Position numbers and translations under genes: made by a program. A stretch of 64,000 nt of DNA from Plectosphaerella cucumerina. Lineage: Eukaryota; Ascomycota; Sordariomycetes; Glomerellales; Plectosphaerellaceae. Numbering within the stretch: the first letter of the stretch is position 1; each line of letters begins with the position of its first letter. This document shows, in pieces, positions 1-11,152 of the stretch. The DNA lies in contig JAGPXD010000004.1 in assembly GCA_020746995.1 (NCBI GenBank), positions 992,001-1,056,000 of the forward strand, written 5' to 3'. Under the pieces are notes generated by a model. The model did no database searches and was not told the DNA's origin. It saw nothing but the letters and a program-made list of their open reading frames with translations.

Positions 1-531
1 TGTGTTTCAAGTTTCAAGGTGTATGTGATAATCTGTTGTTCAGAAGAAAGCGAAGAGACGAAATAACTCATCAGGCAAATCTATTACTCCAAGTTGGTTC
101 TTCCTCCTGCCGCCTGTGAATATTCTCAATGACACCCCTCCAAAGGCCCCCGATTCACGTGATCGCAAGTCCGTCTGATGACGCTAGTCCACTCTGGGTA
201 TGGCGCCCTTTTACCGGCCGTTGTTCTGGAAGGCGGTACGTACCTTTTGGTGGGATGTGGTTGTCAATTCACGAAATCCGAGCTTCGTCCTTGAGTCACT
301 CACTGATCACGCTGCTTGACAATCCTGCGCCGCCGACGCTTCAGCTTCCCACAAAGCCGCCATACAGATTTCAGCACACTGAAAGGAAATCCAAGACGTC
401 TAGATTGGTCTTGAAGTTTTTTTCCACCCACCGACTTCCTCCTACCAGCTCCAGACCCGACCGACCACCACTCCCGCACTCTATCACCCAAAGACTCAAG
501 TTCCGACCTACCAGCACCCCGCGCTCCCACC
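1..531. other. Upstream region of the eIF2B beta gene
   Basis: No gene can be supported here. The stretch runs into a pyrimidine-rich leader just before the ATG at 532, as expected for a fungal promoter and 5' leader. A reading frame opening with an ATG at 129 runs past the eIF2B start in another frame. It resembles no family and would matter only as an upstream reading frame if transcription began before it. Confidence 0.6.
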
Positions 532-1994
532 ATGGCAGCTGTAAAAGTTAGCATCTCCGAGCTGGAGAGATACCTCAAGTCGCTCAAGGGAAAGCCCCTC
601 GATGCCTCAATTGACAGCCTCATCTCGTAAGTGACCACCCCGCCAGCCCCTCCCTTCCACCACACCCCGCTGACCTCCCCAAGCCTGCTGAAGCGGCGAC
701 AGGTCCAGGGATCCGAAGCATGCGCCATCGCCACAGCCCATATCCTCCTCCAAGTCGTCGCCAAGACAAAATTTCTCGATGCCGACCACATGCTTGAGAG
801 GGTCCAGCAGGTCGGCTGCCGGCTGGTCGCGGCCCAGCCGAGAGAGCTGGCCATTGGCAACATTGTCCGGCGCGTGCTCGGCCTGATCCGGGACGAGGCT
901 GCCGAGGATCGCAACGAAGGAGGCGACGATGACGACGACCAGGACGACGACGTGCAGCTGACACCCAGCGCTGCCGTCCCCGACCCCACCAGACACAACA
1001 ACCAGTTCCCCGCGTCAACATACGCAAAGCAGGATGCCGGCGCCGACTACATCTCCAGCGGACCCAGGCCGGTGCGCCCCGGCGCTCTGACATCGGTCAG
1101 CTCCTTTTCCGTGCCCAAGACGCTGCTGTCGCTGCTTGAGGCAGCTCCCTCAGCTCTGACGCCGTCTGTGGGCTCGCTCCGCGACTCGGGCACCTCGACC
1201 CCGATGCGTGGCCCCCAGAACACAAAGATCAACGCGCTCAGGTCCGAGGTCATTGACGGAATTGAGGAGATCAAGGACGAGATCAGCCAGGCCGACGACC
1301 AGATTGCGTCCTCCGCTGAGGTTCAGATCCACCCCAGGGACTACGTGCTCGTTCACCAGCCGTCGCCCACGGTGCAAAAGTTCATCCTGCGCGCGGCCAC
1401 ACGCCGGCGGTTCACCGTGCTCATCGCCACAGAGCCCCCGAAAGGCGGCGCTGCCGCCGGCGACGAGGCCCCGCACGCTTCGTTCCGCCGCAAGCTGGCA
1501 GCCGTCGGCATTGACTCGATCAACATCATGAACGGCGGGCTGACGGCGCACATGTCGCGCATCAGCAAGGTGGTCCTCGGCGCGCGGTCAGTCCTCGCCA
1601 ACGGAGCGGTCGTCACGGACGCCGGCGCCGGACTGATCGCACGCGCGGCCAAGGAGCGCGGCAACCCCGTCATCGTGCTCAGCGGCGTGTACAAGCTGAG
1701 CCCAGAGAGCGCAGCAAGCGAGGAGAGTCTTATCGAATGGGGAAGCTCCATGTCGCAGGCGAGCTTCGCCGACGGCAGCCTCGTCAACGGCGTCGAGGTG
1801 AGGAGTGCCGTGACAGAGCTGGTGCCCCCGGAGCTCGTCGACACGTATATCACGAACCTGTAAGTTGCTCAGACTGACCCTCAGAAGACGCCTCGCTGAC
1901 CAGATCCAGGGGTGCCCATTCGCGGAATCATCTTTCTAGCATCATCGCCGACCATTATAAGCCAGAGGATGTTGACTTTCAGCTGTGGAAATAG
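532..1994 (+). CDS. GCD7: Translation initiation factor eIF2B subunit beta
   Basis: This is the beta regulatory subunit of eIF2B, the cytosolic exchange factor that reloads eIF2 with GTP and is inhibited by phosphorylated eIF2. I read three exons (532-626, 684-1859, 1910-1994), giving 451 residues. The beta assignment rests on the N-terminal helical block containing RRQVQGSEACAIATAHILL and VAAQPRELAIGNIVRRVLG, and on a C-terminal Rossmann-like domain from about residue 250 ending in VPPELVDTYI. The alpha and delta paralogues diverge at these motifs. An acidic run (EGGDDDDDQDDD, near residue 107) interrupts the N-terminal domain and is probably a disordered loop. The last intron hides the final 27 residues: reading through it stops immediately at TAA 1861. 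The ATG lies in a good context (CACCATGG). Identity is strong; exon borders are inferred. Confidence 0.93.
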
Positions 1995-3164
1995 AGCCGC
2001 TTACGCCTTTCAGAAGAGAGGCTCTGGCATGCGGCACAGGAAAGGTGCATCGGGAACGGAGCAAGAGAAAGACTCCGGAGCCGATAGTGCCATGCACCTC
2101 TGGGAGAGCCGCCTGCAGCTCTCAGCCGGCCAGGGGCATGGATCTGCAACATCGGGCGCGGTGTGTGCTGTCATGTATGATGGAAGCGTGGCATGGCAGT
2201 CTGCCTTGCCGTCTGCCCTGCCGGCATTAAGCCCTGCGCTCAGGGCGGATGCTGATTGAGTTTGGAGCCATCCAAGGCCCCGGGGCAGTGAAGGGCGATG
2301 GAGGCTTTTGGGGTACTGGTGCAGTGGTGCCTACCGAGGCCGCGTCAGCGATGTGGGCTGCGGCAGCGCCGTGCCGGGGCTGGCGGCTAGGGCTCTTCGG
2401 CGCCGTTCGGTTAGTGCCCGTTGGCAGCCGGCACCGCCGGGGTGCTCTCGTCCACCTGTTGCTTGAGGGGAAAGGAGAGAGGCGAGAATTGACGAGATGA
2501 AGAAGCGCATACTCGTTGCGAATGGCGGCGAGCAGAGAGGCATGTCTCGGCGGCGTGGTAGCCATGAAAGGCCCGTCTGGCAAACGAAACATCCGTGGGT
2601 TGGGGTGGGTGGTTCGAGAGTCGAGACAAGACAATGACAGGGTCCCTAAGTCTTGCGTAGGGCTGGGCGCCCACGAATGCAGCCGCCGAAGGTGGAGTTG
2701 CCATGCAGAGCCGAGCCTCCTGTCGTGTCGTGGTGTGTGTGTGACGCAGTGTATTGACTCAAGGCAGTATTCGCTGTCCATCAGTGCATCAAGATGAGGC
2801 CGCCGACATTATTTTGAGCAGAAAGATGGGTTCAGTTGGTTGAAGACGTACGATGGGTTGCCAAGATCAGTACCGGCAGAAGCAGACAGCTGTGACTGCA
2901 CCCCTGGAGGAACAAAAGGCAGGCACTTCCCCATCTCCAGGGTCGGTCCTTCCCCCTGAGGGGCGTCCGGACTTTCCGTTTTCTCGCCCCGTCCACGGCA
3001 CATGCACATGCAGCTTCACACCCAACCGGCCTATCGCAGGGCCTGGTCGTGGGCTGCTCTTTCCCCCATTCTGCAGTGAAATGCCCGTCATCCTGTCATA
3101 GGTTGTGTCGGGGAAGCAGCACCGGGTACCTCTTGCCTCATCATACCAACCTAATCCAAAGCTC
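1995..3164 (+). other. Intergenic region, no gene seen
   Basis: About 1.2 kb between the eIF2B beta stop and the next plausible ATG. The open frames on either strand do not resemble proteins and show no splice-linked continuation. It probably holds the 3' UTR of the first gene and the promoter and leader of the next. Confidence 0.5.
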
Positions 3165-5678
3165 ATGCCAACCTCCCGCTCTGATCAACCTATCGCTCAG
3201 ACCAGTCAGTCTACAGCTCAGGTAGCTCCGGCCTCATCTCCAGCTCCGGACGCATCTCCAACTCCAGCTTCTTACGACCTGCCTCAGCTTCTTGCTGTCT
3301 GCCTCGCCGTGCTCGCCAGGATGAATGTCCCCGAGAGCAACGAGCAACCGCCGCCGCCCTACTCGGAGACGGACATCTACTCCAACGCGGGCTCCGGAAG
3401 CCGGTCATCTGAGGGTCGCACACCTGCAACCTCTCAAGCCAACCCCTCTGTCGCCGGCGAGTCTACGGCCTCGAGGTCTCGGCCTCCCACTTCGATCGGC
3501 TCTTCACAAAGCGATGTCGTCTATACCCCGCCGTTGACCCCCCGCACCGTCAACACCCACGATGGATTCCTGCCGCCCTCATCCTCCGCCGCGGCCGCCG
3601 AGGCCTACTTCGAGTCCCGGCCAGCGTCCTCCAATGACTCTCCCGGCTTGATCCTCCACCACACCGTTACCATCTCGCCCGCCTCTCGCCCGGATGACTT
3701 TCCCTTTCCACAGGGTTGGGCCCGGTGGGACGTTACGCGCACTGACTGGCAGACGTTTCTCAATTTTCTGCTGCCGGCACACATCGCCGCCAGTAACGAG
3801 GAGGTTCTGGACCGGAAACTGCGCGCTGAGGAGGAGAGTCTCTCACCTGGCACCACGGCAGGGCCGCCGTCTTTCAGTGGCAGAAGCCATGTTTCGGCAC
3901 AGTTGGAGCATCTCCGGATCTCCCATGGCGAGACGGCCACCCACAGCGCCGAAGCAAGACGAGAGGCTGGGCTGGTCGTGTCTGAATGGAACCATGGTTT
4001 CTTCCTGCCGCGTCGCTTGACGGTTGATCTTTCCTTCGAGGCACCCATCCAGGCGCAGGAAAACCAGCGCCCAGCGATGCCAGGGGCGTGGAACTCGGGA
4101 AGCGACCACAACACACCACAACACCGACATCAGGGGCCGTACCAGCCGCCTCCCCACCCCCCTCCGCCCCTCGTCGGTCCGCCGCAAATGCCTCCCTGGG
4201 TAGGGCCAGGCTACCATCAGCAGCCGCGGTCCGGCTTCAGCTTTGCTGGGATCCGTATGAACGATGACGGCTTATACATTGGCAACTCACTCTCCGCAGA
4301 CCGCAACGGGTTCAGGCTGGGGGGGCTGGTGGCTGATACCAACGGTCTCCGGTATCGAGACAATGTCGTCGTCGGGCCCGGCATGTTCAGCGGGGGGGCC
4401 AACCCTGAATACCCAGGCATGCAACATCAGTCTATACCTCACCCGCCGCAGCCATACACAGGTCCTCAGCCAAGTTTAGGCTCTGGCGGTGTCCTCCCCG
4501 CTCAGAACCCTTATCAGGGTCCGCCGAACCTGAACCGTGGAGTCTCGGGCTCCTTATCGTATTCGCACCAGGGCCCTCCACGACACTCGCGATCCGCGTC
4601 TTCTGTCTCCTCGAAGAGCTCCTCGACCTCCTCCACATCAAGCCTCGGCTCTCTTCCTGACTACGACGAGCTCGACGGCGCTCAAATCCCACTGTACCGA
4701 TCAACACTGCAGAGCTGGCTGGTCACCCCTGAGAAACAAGTTACCAAGCAGGACGTTCAACGCCTCCGGGCCGAGCTGCGGGAAGCAAGACGTAGGGAGG
4801 CCGAGTATCCACCGGGCAACGTTGATAAGCAGGCACTCAAGGCGGAGATTAAGGCGTTGAAGCAAGAGTGGCGGGCGCTTCGGCGCACACAGCGAAGCGT
4901 GAGGCGCGAGGCGAGGCGGCAGCGGCGGGCACAGCGGCGGCAGGAGAAGAGGGACCGGAGGGGTAGCCGGCAGGCCCAGAAGCAGGCCGAGCGACCCCAG
5001 AATCATAGACGGGGCCCCGGGTCCTGGAGCCCTCCCAGCGGACCGCCCCCCGGAATGGGCATGGGCGTGCCCGGTCCAAGCAACCTTCCGCTACCAGGTC
5101 CTCCGCCGGGTTGTGGACCTGGCCCCTGGGGTGGCCCATCGTCGGGAGCGCCGCCCTTTGCGCCGTTCGGAATTGCACCTGGTTTTGGGCAAGGGTTCGG
5201 TATGGGTCGCGGCCGAGGTCATGGGCCTCCGTTCCCGCCGCACCCTCCGATGCCAGGATCCTGGGGGCCGGACGATCCGCAGCATGTTGCTGGGAATCAT
5301 CCATCAGGAGCGCGAGCAAACCCACAGAGGATGTCGCCGCCAGAACCAGAGCCGAGGCCGGTAGGGCCGGCGAGGGAACCGCACGAGGCGTCGCAGGCCA
5401 AGTTTAAGCAGCTCGACGAGATGGAGAAGGAGCTGGCACGTAAGATGGACCGCATCTTTGAGACCGCGAGGGACGTCAAAGACAAGGGCTCCAAGGGGGG
5501 TTCAGAGGAAAGGAAGGGTGAAAAGCCATCGGACGAAGGATCCGGGCCAAGCAAGGAGGTGCTGGAGAGGGAGGTGGACGAGCTAATGAAGAGGGTGGAG
5601 CGGTTGAGGATGGAGGCAGACGAGACCTTTGCACGGGAGCTTGAAGAGGAGGATCGAAGGCAGGCGATGCCGCGGTAG
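3165..5678 (+). CDS. Large proline-rich, largely disordered protein with coiled coils; function unknown
   Basis: A single uninterrupted frame of 837 residues from the ATG at 3165; a second in-frame ATG at 3321 would give 785. I do not recognise a characterised family. The N-terminal third is Ser/Pro/Thr-rich with a PPPPYSE motif. A short ordered-looking block near residues 168-285 contains WARWDVTRTDWQTFLNFLLP and later EWNHGFFLPRRL, both rich in aromatic residues and the likeliest folded core. Around residues 355-410 lies a Gly/Asp-rich repeat-like stretch (GLYIGNSLSADRNGFRLGG). A very basic Arg/Gln/Glu helix follows at about 520-615, then a Gly/Pro/Met-rich linker, and two short acidic coiled coils close the protein (about 744-772 and 795-835). 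The composition suggests a scaffold or RNA/chromatin-associated protein, but that is inference only. Confidence 0.75.
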   Translation: MPTSRSDQPIAQTSQSTAQVAPASSPAPDASPTPASYDLPQLLAVCLAVLARMNVPESNEQPPPPYSETDIYSNAGSGSRSSEGRTPATSQANPSVAGESTASRSRPPTSIGSSQSDVVYTPPLTPRTVNTHDGFLPPSSSAAAAEAYFESRPASSNDSPGLILHHTVTISPASRPDDFPFPQGWARWDVTRTDWQTFLNFLLPAHIAASNEEVLDRKLRAEEESLSPGTTAGPPSFSGRSHVSAQLEHLRISHGETATHSAEARREAGLVVSEWNHGFFLPRRLTVDLSFEAPIQAQENQRPAMPGAWNSGSDHNTPQHRHQGPYQPPPHPPPPLVGPPQMPPWVGPGYHQQPRSGFSFAGIRMNDDGLYIGNSLSADRNGFRLGGLVADTNGLRYRDNVVVGPGMFSGGANPEYPGMQHQSIPHPPQPYTGPQPSLGSGGVLPAQNPYQGPPNLNRGVSGSLSYSHQGPPRHSRSASSVSSKSSSTSSTSSLGSLPDYDELDGAQIPLYRSTLQSWLVTPEKQVTKQDVQRLRAELREARRREAEYPPGNVDKQALKAEIKALKQEWRALRRTQRSVRREARRQRRAQRRQEKRDRRGSRQAQKQAERPQNHRRGPGSWSPPSGPPPGMGMGVPGPSNLPLPGPPPGCGPGPWGGPSSGAPPFAPFGIAPGFGQGFGMGRGRGHGPPFPPHPPMPGSWGPDDPQHVAGNHPSGARANPQRMSPPEPEPRPVGPAREPHEASQAKFKQLDEMEKELARKMDRIFETARDVKDKGSKGGSEERKGEKPSDEGSGPSKEVLEREVDELMKRVERLRMEADETFARELEEEDRRQAMPR

Positions 5679-6100
5679 CCTGATCATGGTATCTAAATCG
5701 GCGTGGAAGCGTCCTGCAACATGGCATTTGCAAAAGTCGCACACCTGGTCGTGAGTATCCCCACGGCAACTTGCTACTGTCCTCCAGCAGCGGAAGCTAT
5801 GCCTCGGCCTTCGGATCTCTCATGGCGAGGCAGGCCCATATCGTCCTTACATAGGTAGATAGTCAGCCACTTGACAGCTAATCAGGGGACGGATCTACAA
5901 TCCGTAGCACATTTCAACTCAACCCTCAGACCTGGACATGGACTTGCTGCGTCGCGGGGCCTTAGGGGACTTGACAAGTTACAGTTTGATGTCAAGACTT
6001 GGTGCGTGCTTGGAGGACATGAGTTGTGTGGCAATGAAACAACAAGTGCAGTTTTAAAAACGTACTACCCCTGCCACCCATTCCATCCGCACAGCGTGGA
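5679..6100. other. Convergent intergenic region
   Basis: This 422-nt gap separates two genes that face each other (stop codons at 5678 on plus and 6101 on minus), so it should contain both 3' UTRs and both polyadenylation sites. I see no further gene or repeat in it. Confidence 0.5.
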
Positions 6101-8212
6101 CTACTCGACGTGTGTAATCCTGATCCCCTTGTCCCCATCTTGATACTGGGCCGAGACCTTGCCAATTCGCTTCTTGATACCTTGCGGCTCGTCCAGTCCC
6201 CCCACCGCACGCGCTTTAAGATCCAGATCCAGTTGAACATCAAGAGGAACCAAGGCATCCTCTTTCCAAGGGCGGATATCGGAGAGGCTGAGCGTCCTCA
6301 CGATCTCGGCCACCAGGTAGAAGGTGGAGAGCAATACCATGGCCACGGGGAAGGCAAGCCACCGCCACCACACGACAAAGATGACTTGATCTGTTGTCAT
6401 GGTACCTTGGTATCTGGTGTTGTTGATAGGCGTATAATTGACGAACGGGTTAGGGTTCTTGCGGACGTCGTTGGTCAGACTGAGCGCGACCTTTTTGATG
6501 AATGAGTCCATGTCATCAAAGGCCCGTTCCACGAGCCCCCCGTACAAGGTTTGTTCATTATAGATTTGGCTGACCTCATTGTCGAAGAACTTGACAGATC
6601 CGGCGCTTTTCATCGAGGGGATTTGATAAGCCCCATTGATTGTGAAGTTTTCGGCTGGGTCAGCGTTGAATGATGCAGGCAACTCGTCAAAGATGCCGTT
6701 GCTGCCTTTGCTCCAGGTCTCAGTGACGATGTCGGAAACGACACCCTGGCTGACGGTGACGCTGTGAGCCTGTATACAATACCAGAGACCACAGTGGTAT
6801 GCTCGTGGGTTTTTCGGAGGCGGGACCGTGGCACCCGACAGGTCAGGATGCGCCCCTATAGCAACAAACTTGCCTACAGCAAAGTCCCCATAACTAGAGA
6901 GACCAGGAGAGAGCGGGTCGTAATACCTCATTACAAGCTCAGTCCTTCTGCCGCCAATCATTTGAAAGTAGTGGGCAACGTAGTCTTCGGCCTGCTCGGT
7001 GCAGGGGCGGAATCCAAGGGCCATGGTTTCATTCGATATTCTGATGGACACGCCGCAGGTGTCTGGCTCTGGCTCCCAAACTTGTATGTCTTCGGTCATG
7101 TCCTCACAAGCACCGCAGACGCCGATTGTCGGGGTGATTGGCCATTGACAGCTCGTGGATGGGCAGATTATGTCTAGTTCGTCGATACTCGGAGACAGCA
7201 TTCCCGCATGGAAGGCAAGCCCGGTCATGGGTGCATAAATCCCTCCTCCTGGCATAGTTTTAGTGCTTGTCTTCGAATGGTAGGGGGTATGGGGGTTCGG
7301 TACCGTCTCCAAGCTGCATGAAGTCACTCCAGTTTCTGCCGGTGACGTCCACTGCACGAAGAACAAGCCCAGGGGCTGTTACATTGACCGTATCGATTCT
7401 GACCGTGATCAACTGTTGGGCAAACAATCCAAGACCCAAAGTCGCGATAGTCAGGCCGGCCCCGGCGCAGGCGACATGGCTGAACAGTCATTAGATGAGC
7501 CAAGCAGACCGACGAGGAATATGGTGATAACTCACGCCCCCTTGAACCTCAACAGTACTTGCAGGCTGCCGAGGACGCCTCTTGATGCAGCATCAAACAG
7601 CGCAACATCTCCTAGACGACCACCCTGCGAGGCTGTCCGACGGAACCTCGACAGGTGATTCCATTTGGACTGGGCGAGGGTAGCTGCGACAGCAACCAAG
7701 AGAGCTGACCGGCATAGGGTTGAAAGAATGGCGATGAGACCGTTGATGGTGACGGTTTCGACATGCCAGCTGTCCTGAGGCTTTCCGTCGTAAGAATGGA
7801 GGACGGCGACTTGTGCAGCGAGGCAAGCTGCTGCGCAGATGCAGCCGAGGATCTCAGCGTACCACCAGCGGAAGATGAAGGCTATCGTATGCAGAGAAGA
7901 ACGAGTGCCGTTGGACGAGGCGAGGGAATTGTTGAGTCCCGTTGCCTGAATTGTACGTTCAGCCTTTCCGTCGTCCGATTGCTGCGTAGAGCCTGAGAGG
8001 AGGCTTGTCGCTTGGTCATGTTGCGTTGCAGCGACATTCTCGTCCTCGGTCACGCCATCTTTGGTTGGCAGCCTTGTGCTAGGCACGTGTTCAACTTGCC
8101 CATCATACTCGGATTCAAGCAGCCTTGGCGACCCTGAGCCGACTGGCTTCCTCTCGATCCGAGGGGAGGGAGTCGCCGGGTACTCCTGGCGAGAGAGGAA
8201 CTGGGGATCCAT
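6101..8212 (-). CDS. DUF3176-family fungal membrane protein
   Basis: A multi-pass membrane protein of the fungal DUF3176 family, whose function is unknown. I read exons 8212-7536, 7479-7304 and 7248-6101, giving 666 residues. After a disordered N-terminus of about 110 residues comes the family signature (FRWWYAEILGCICAAA, then YDGKPQDSW, LCRSALLVAVAATLAQSKW and FDAASRG). A second hydrophobic segment ends in FAQQLI and spans the first splice junction. A long probably extracytoplasmic domain follows, with paired Cys (CPSTSCQWP, GVCGACEDMT) and N-glycosylation sequons. A final transmembrane segment (VVWWRWLAFPVAMVLLSTFY) precedes the tail. The apparent frame change near 7300 is resolved by a 55-nt intron with a CACTAAAAC branch-like site and a TGCCAG acceptor, so the gene looks intact. 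Confidence 0.88.
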
Positions 8213-8729
8213 CGATGAGGTGATGACATACAGCGCGACCGCTCATGTGCTACACAAGTATTCATGGATCGAGAGAAGTGGACGCTTCCCCTCTTTATGA
8301 GATTCCCGGGTTGGATGTGCTGCATATGTGCTGCAGGGTGGGGGCGAAGACCAACACGAATAGGGGGCAGTGCATGGCCAGCCAACTGGAGGTGTTGACC
8401 AGGCTGATCGCGATCCAAGTAGAGCTGGCACCTCTGAGAGTGGTGTGGCAGTCTACGGCTATACTTAGCTTGGTGTGTATCCGATCATAGTTTTTGAAGA
8501 CGAATCTCCAGGCAGCATCAGGCTGAGCCACCGTTATCTTGAGGCAAGGCTCTGAATAGTGGCGTCACTGCTGCCCTGCCATACAAATCATAAGCGCTGC
8601 TTCTGCAGTGCGTCGAGCGTGGTGGCATGTCTCATGAGATGTATTTGAACGCTTTTCATCGCCCGACTCTATGCATCCCCCCGTCTGGTCCTCGCCAAAT
8701 GTCCTCGTATCATATGTATGGTCCTCTCC
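8213..8729 (-). other. Intergenic region between tandem minus-strand genes
   Basis: About 0.5 kb holding the promoter of the DUF3176 gene and the 3' end of the NatA subunit gene. No coding frame here is credible. Confidence 0.5.
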
Positions 8730-9398
8730 CTACTTCGATTCGTTCTTCTCAACCAGCTCGCCGACGCCGAGACCACGGCCGACCTTGACCTTCTTCATGG
8801 TATCAGCGCCATCCTTCTCCGGGTCGCGGCCGACATCGCCAACGGCCTCGCCCTCGTCGGGGTGCGCATCGCGCTCGGCCTTGCGCGCCGCCTCGACACG
8901 GCGAAGGGTATCCTCGAGGTCGAGACGCATGCAGAAGGCGTCTTCGCCGTCGGCGTAGTACTTTGCCTCTGTCTTCTCGGTGGCGAAGCCGAGGGTCTCG
9001 CGGTAGAGGTGGATGGCGGCCTGGTTGCTGACGCGGACGTGGAGGGAGATGTAGCGGGCGCCGAAGGACTCGACCATTGCGAGCTGGGACTGGCGCATGA
9101 GCTTCTCGGCGATGCCGAGGCGGCGGTGGGTGCGCATGACGGAGAGGGAGGTGATGTGGCCGTGGGGGATGCCGTCGGAGGGGTCCTCCTCCATCTTTGC
9201 AAGGACGTAGCCGACGATCTTTGGGTAGTCGTAGGGGGTCTTGGGGGGCCGGGAGGCGTCGACGGCGACGAAGGAGAGCTGGGGCCAGGAGAGGGCGTGG
9301 TAGAGGTAGTACTTTAGGAAGTAGTTCTCGGGGAGGTTCTCGAGGTTGGCGTGCTGGATGAGGGGGAGGTCGGAGGACCGGAGCAGGCGGATGTCCAT
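8730..9398 (-). CDS. NAA10: N-terminal acetyltransferase A catalytic subunit (Naa10/Ard1)
   Basis: Catalytic subunit of the ribosome-associated NatA complex, which acetylates the alpha-amino group of nascent Ser-, Ala-, Thr- and Gly-starting chains with the auxiliary subunit Naa15. The gene is intronless and encodes 222 residues, close to the usual family length. The GNAT fold occupies roughly residues 1-155: the start MDIRLLRSSDLPLIQHANL, the ENLPENY substrate loop, and the acetyl-CoA pyrophosphate loop RRLGIA at residues 92-97. The tail after about residue 160 is charged and poorly conserved, as usual in this family. The ATG at 9398 is chosen because the frame upstream contains no ATG and the family starts exactly there. 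It is divergently paired with the dehydrogenase gene at 9935. Confidence 0.95.
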   Translation of the reverse strand: MDIRLLRSSDLPLIQHANLENLPENYFLKYYLYHALSWPQLSFVAVDASRPPKTPYDYPKIVGYVLAKMEEDPSDGIPHGHITSLSVMRTHRRLGIAEKLMRQSQLAMVESFGARYISLHVRVSNQAAIHLYRETLGFATEKTEAKYYADGEDAFCMRLDLEDTLRRVEAARKAERDAHPDEGEAVGDVGRDPEKDGADTMKKVKVGRGLGVGELVEKNESK

Positions 9399-9934
9399 GG
9401 TGGGCGGTGGGGGGGCTGATTTGTCGGGAGAAGGAGAGGGAAGAGGCGGACGGTCGATTGGGTCGTTGCGAGGCTGACCGGCGAGGCTGAGGGTGGTTGT
9501 CGCGGGTCGCGGTGGTGGTGGTGGTTGTGGTGTTGCGGACGGAGGAGGTTCGGGGAAGATTTGAGAGCTTGTGGGGGTTTGCACAGGGAGCCATGTGTGA
9601 GCCCCGCATTTGCACGGGGTGGTGGAAGCTGCTTATGTAATGGAACCAGGCCCGCTTGGCGATGGAGGGATCAAAGCCCGCGAGACGAGGGCGCATCGCG
9701 GGGCATTTTGGCGGGGTTGTCGAGTCGGACGGATGTCATTCAGGACCTGTTCCCCCAGACTCTCGTCGCCACGCATCTGGGACCGGGCGTGTCTCTTTTC
9801 TAGTTCAATGGCCGCGGGGGTATTATGGGTCTATAGCTTGAGACGGGCGGGCTCTTAAGAGAGAACTGTCTCGCTCCAACCTTGAATGCAAAACACCATC
9901 TCTCATCTTCACACACCACACTCATACCTTCGCC
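9399..9934. other. Shared divergent promoter region (NAA10 / SDR)
   Basis: A 536-nt region between two genes transcribed away from each other, so it must carry both promoters. No additional gene is visible. Confidence 0.55.
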
Positions 9935-10827
9935 ATGTCACGCTCACTCGAAGGCAAGCTTGGCATCGTCACTGGCGCGAGCAGAGGTGAGTCCCTTCCT
10001 TAGAGAGAAAGGACCTCTCGCTGATGTATCCAGGCATCGGCGCTGCCATCGCGGAGAACCTCGCCGCCAAAGGCTGCAACCTTATCCTCGGCTACACCTC
10101 CGACTCATCTCGCTCCGCGACGGATGAGCTCGCTACCTCTCTCCGCGAAAAACACTCCATCACCGCCATCCCCATCCAAGCAGACCTCGGCACCACTACA
10201 GGTCCAGCAGAACTCATCCGCCAAGCCCAATCCCTCTATACCACCTCCCCCTTCCGCATCGACATCCTCATCAACAACGCCGGCGTCGCCATCAACAACC
10301 ATCTCCCCGACATCACCCCCACAGACTTTGACATCTCCTACCGCGTCAACGTCCTCGGCCCCCTCCTCCTCGTCCAAGCCGCCGCCCCCTTCCTGCCCCA
10401 AGACCGCTCCGGCCGCATCGTCAGCCTCTCCTCCGTCTCCTCCGCCATCGGCTTCCCCGGCCAAGCCGTCTACGGCGGCACAAAAGCCGCCGTCGAGGCC
10501 ATGACGCGCACCTGGGCCCGCGAGCTCGCCGAGCGCGCAACCGTCAATGCCGTCAACCCCGGCCCCGTCCTGACGGACATGTACGCCCGCAACCCGCCGG
10601 CCTTCAAGCGCTTCATCCGCGGCTTCATCGAGCACGCGCCCCTGATGCGCGCACGCGAGGGCGTTGATGCCGATGATCTCGTCAAGGAGGCAGAGGAGGC
10701 GGGAGGGAGGCCGGCGTATGTTGAGGAGATTGCGGGCGTCGTAGGCATGCTTTGCTCGGCCGAGTCGGGGTGGTGCACGGGACAGGTTGTGAGTGCCAAC
10801 GGAGGGATGATCATGGGGATGCAGTAG
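9935..10827 (+). CDS. Short-chain dehydrogenase/reductase (classical SDR)
   Basis: An NAD(P)-dependent oxidoreductase of the classical SDR superfamily; the substrate cannot be deduced. Two exons (9935-9986, 10034-10827) give 281 residues. The first exon ends inside the cofactor loop, and splicing rebuilds TGASRGIG (residues 13-20). NNAG lies at 98-101, the catalytic Ser falls in SLSSVSSAIG, and YGGTK (Tyr164, Lys168) completes the active site. The C-terminus ends SANGGMIMGMQ, like many fungal 3-oxoacyl-ACP reductase-like SDRs. An insert around residues 205-245 (RAREGVDADDLVKEAEEAGG) enlarges the substrate loop. There is no targeting signal, so it is probably cytosolic. Neighbours do not suggest a biosynthetic cluster. 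Confidence 0.9.
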
Positions 10828-11152
10828 GAGAAGAAGCAGTATGAATGTAGTAGTAATGACGCGAAAAGGGGTGCTCCAAGGCCCTGTGATGACGACGGAT
10901 GAGCAACCACCCACCCGTGATGGATGTGTTCCCCTCGGGCGCTGCCCCTATTGGATCGGCCTGGCCCGAGCTGTCGCGCCAGGCGTGTCAGAAGGCTAAA
11001 TGAACCTGAACCGAGCTGTCGCCCGGCCTAGAACCCTCTGTCATTCATCATTGATCTTTTCTGCACCAAATCCCGTCTCAACTTTATCCTTGGCGTTGCT
11101 CCCTCTTTCGGCACTCATAAACCCCAAAATCAAGACCTACCATCACCCCAAC
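10828..11152 (+). other. Intergenic region
   Basis: A 325-nt region between two plus-strand genes. It contains pyrimidine-rich leader-like sequence just before 11153 and no recognisable gene. Confidence 0.5.

Noticed and set aside
129..551. Upstream reading frame overlapping the eIF2B beta start
   Set aside because: An inhibitory uORF on a translation-factor gene would be attractive, but its ATG lies about 400 nt upstream, probably before the transcription start, and the peptide shows no conservation signature.
2227..2781. 184-codon minus-strand frame in the second intergenic region
   Set aside because: Pro/Arg/Ser/His-rich translation of non-coding GC-rich DNA, with no splice or motif support.
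7249..7303. Apparent frameshift in the DUF3176 gene
   Set aside because: A 55-nt intron with donor, branch site and acceptor restores the frame and gives a continuous family-like sequence, so no mutation needs to be assumed.
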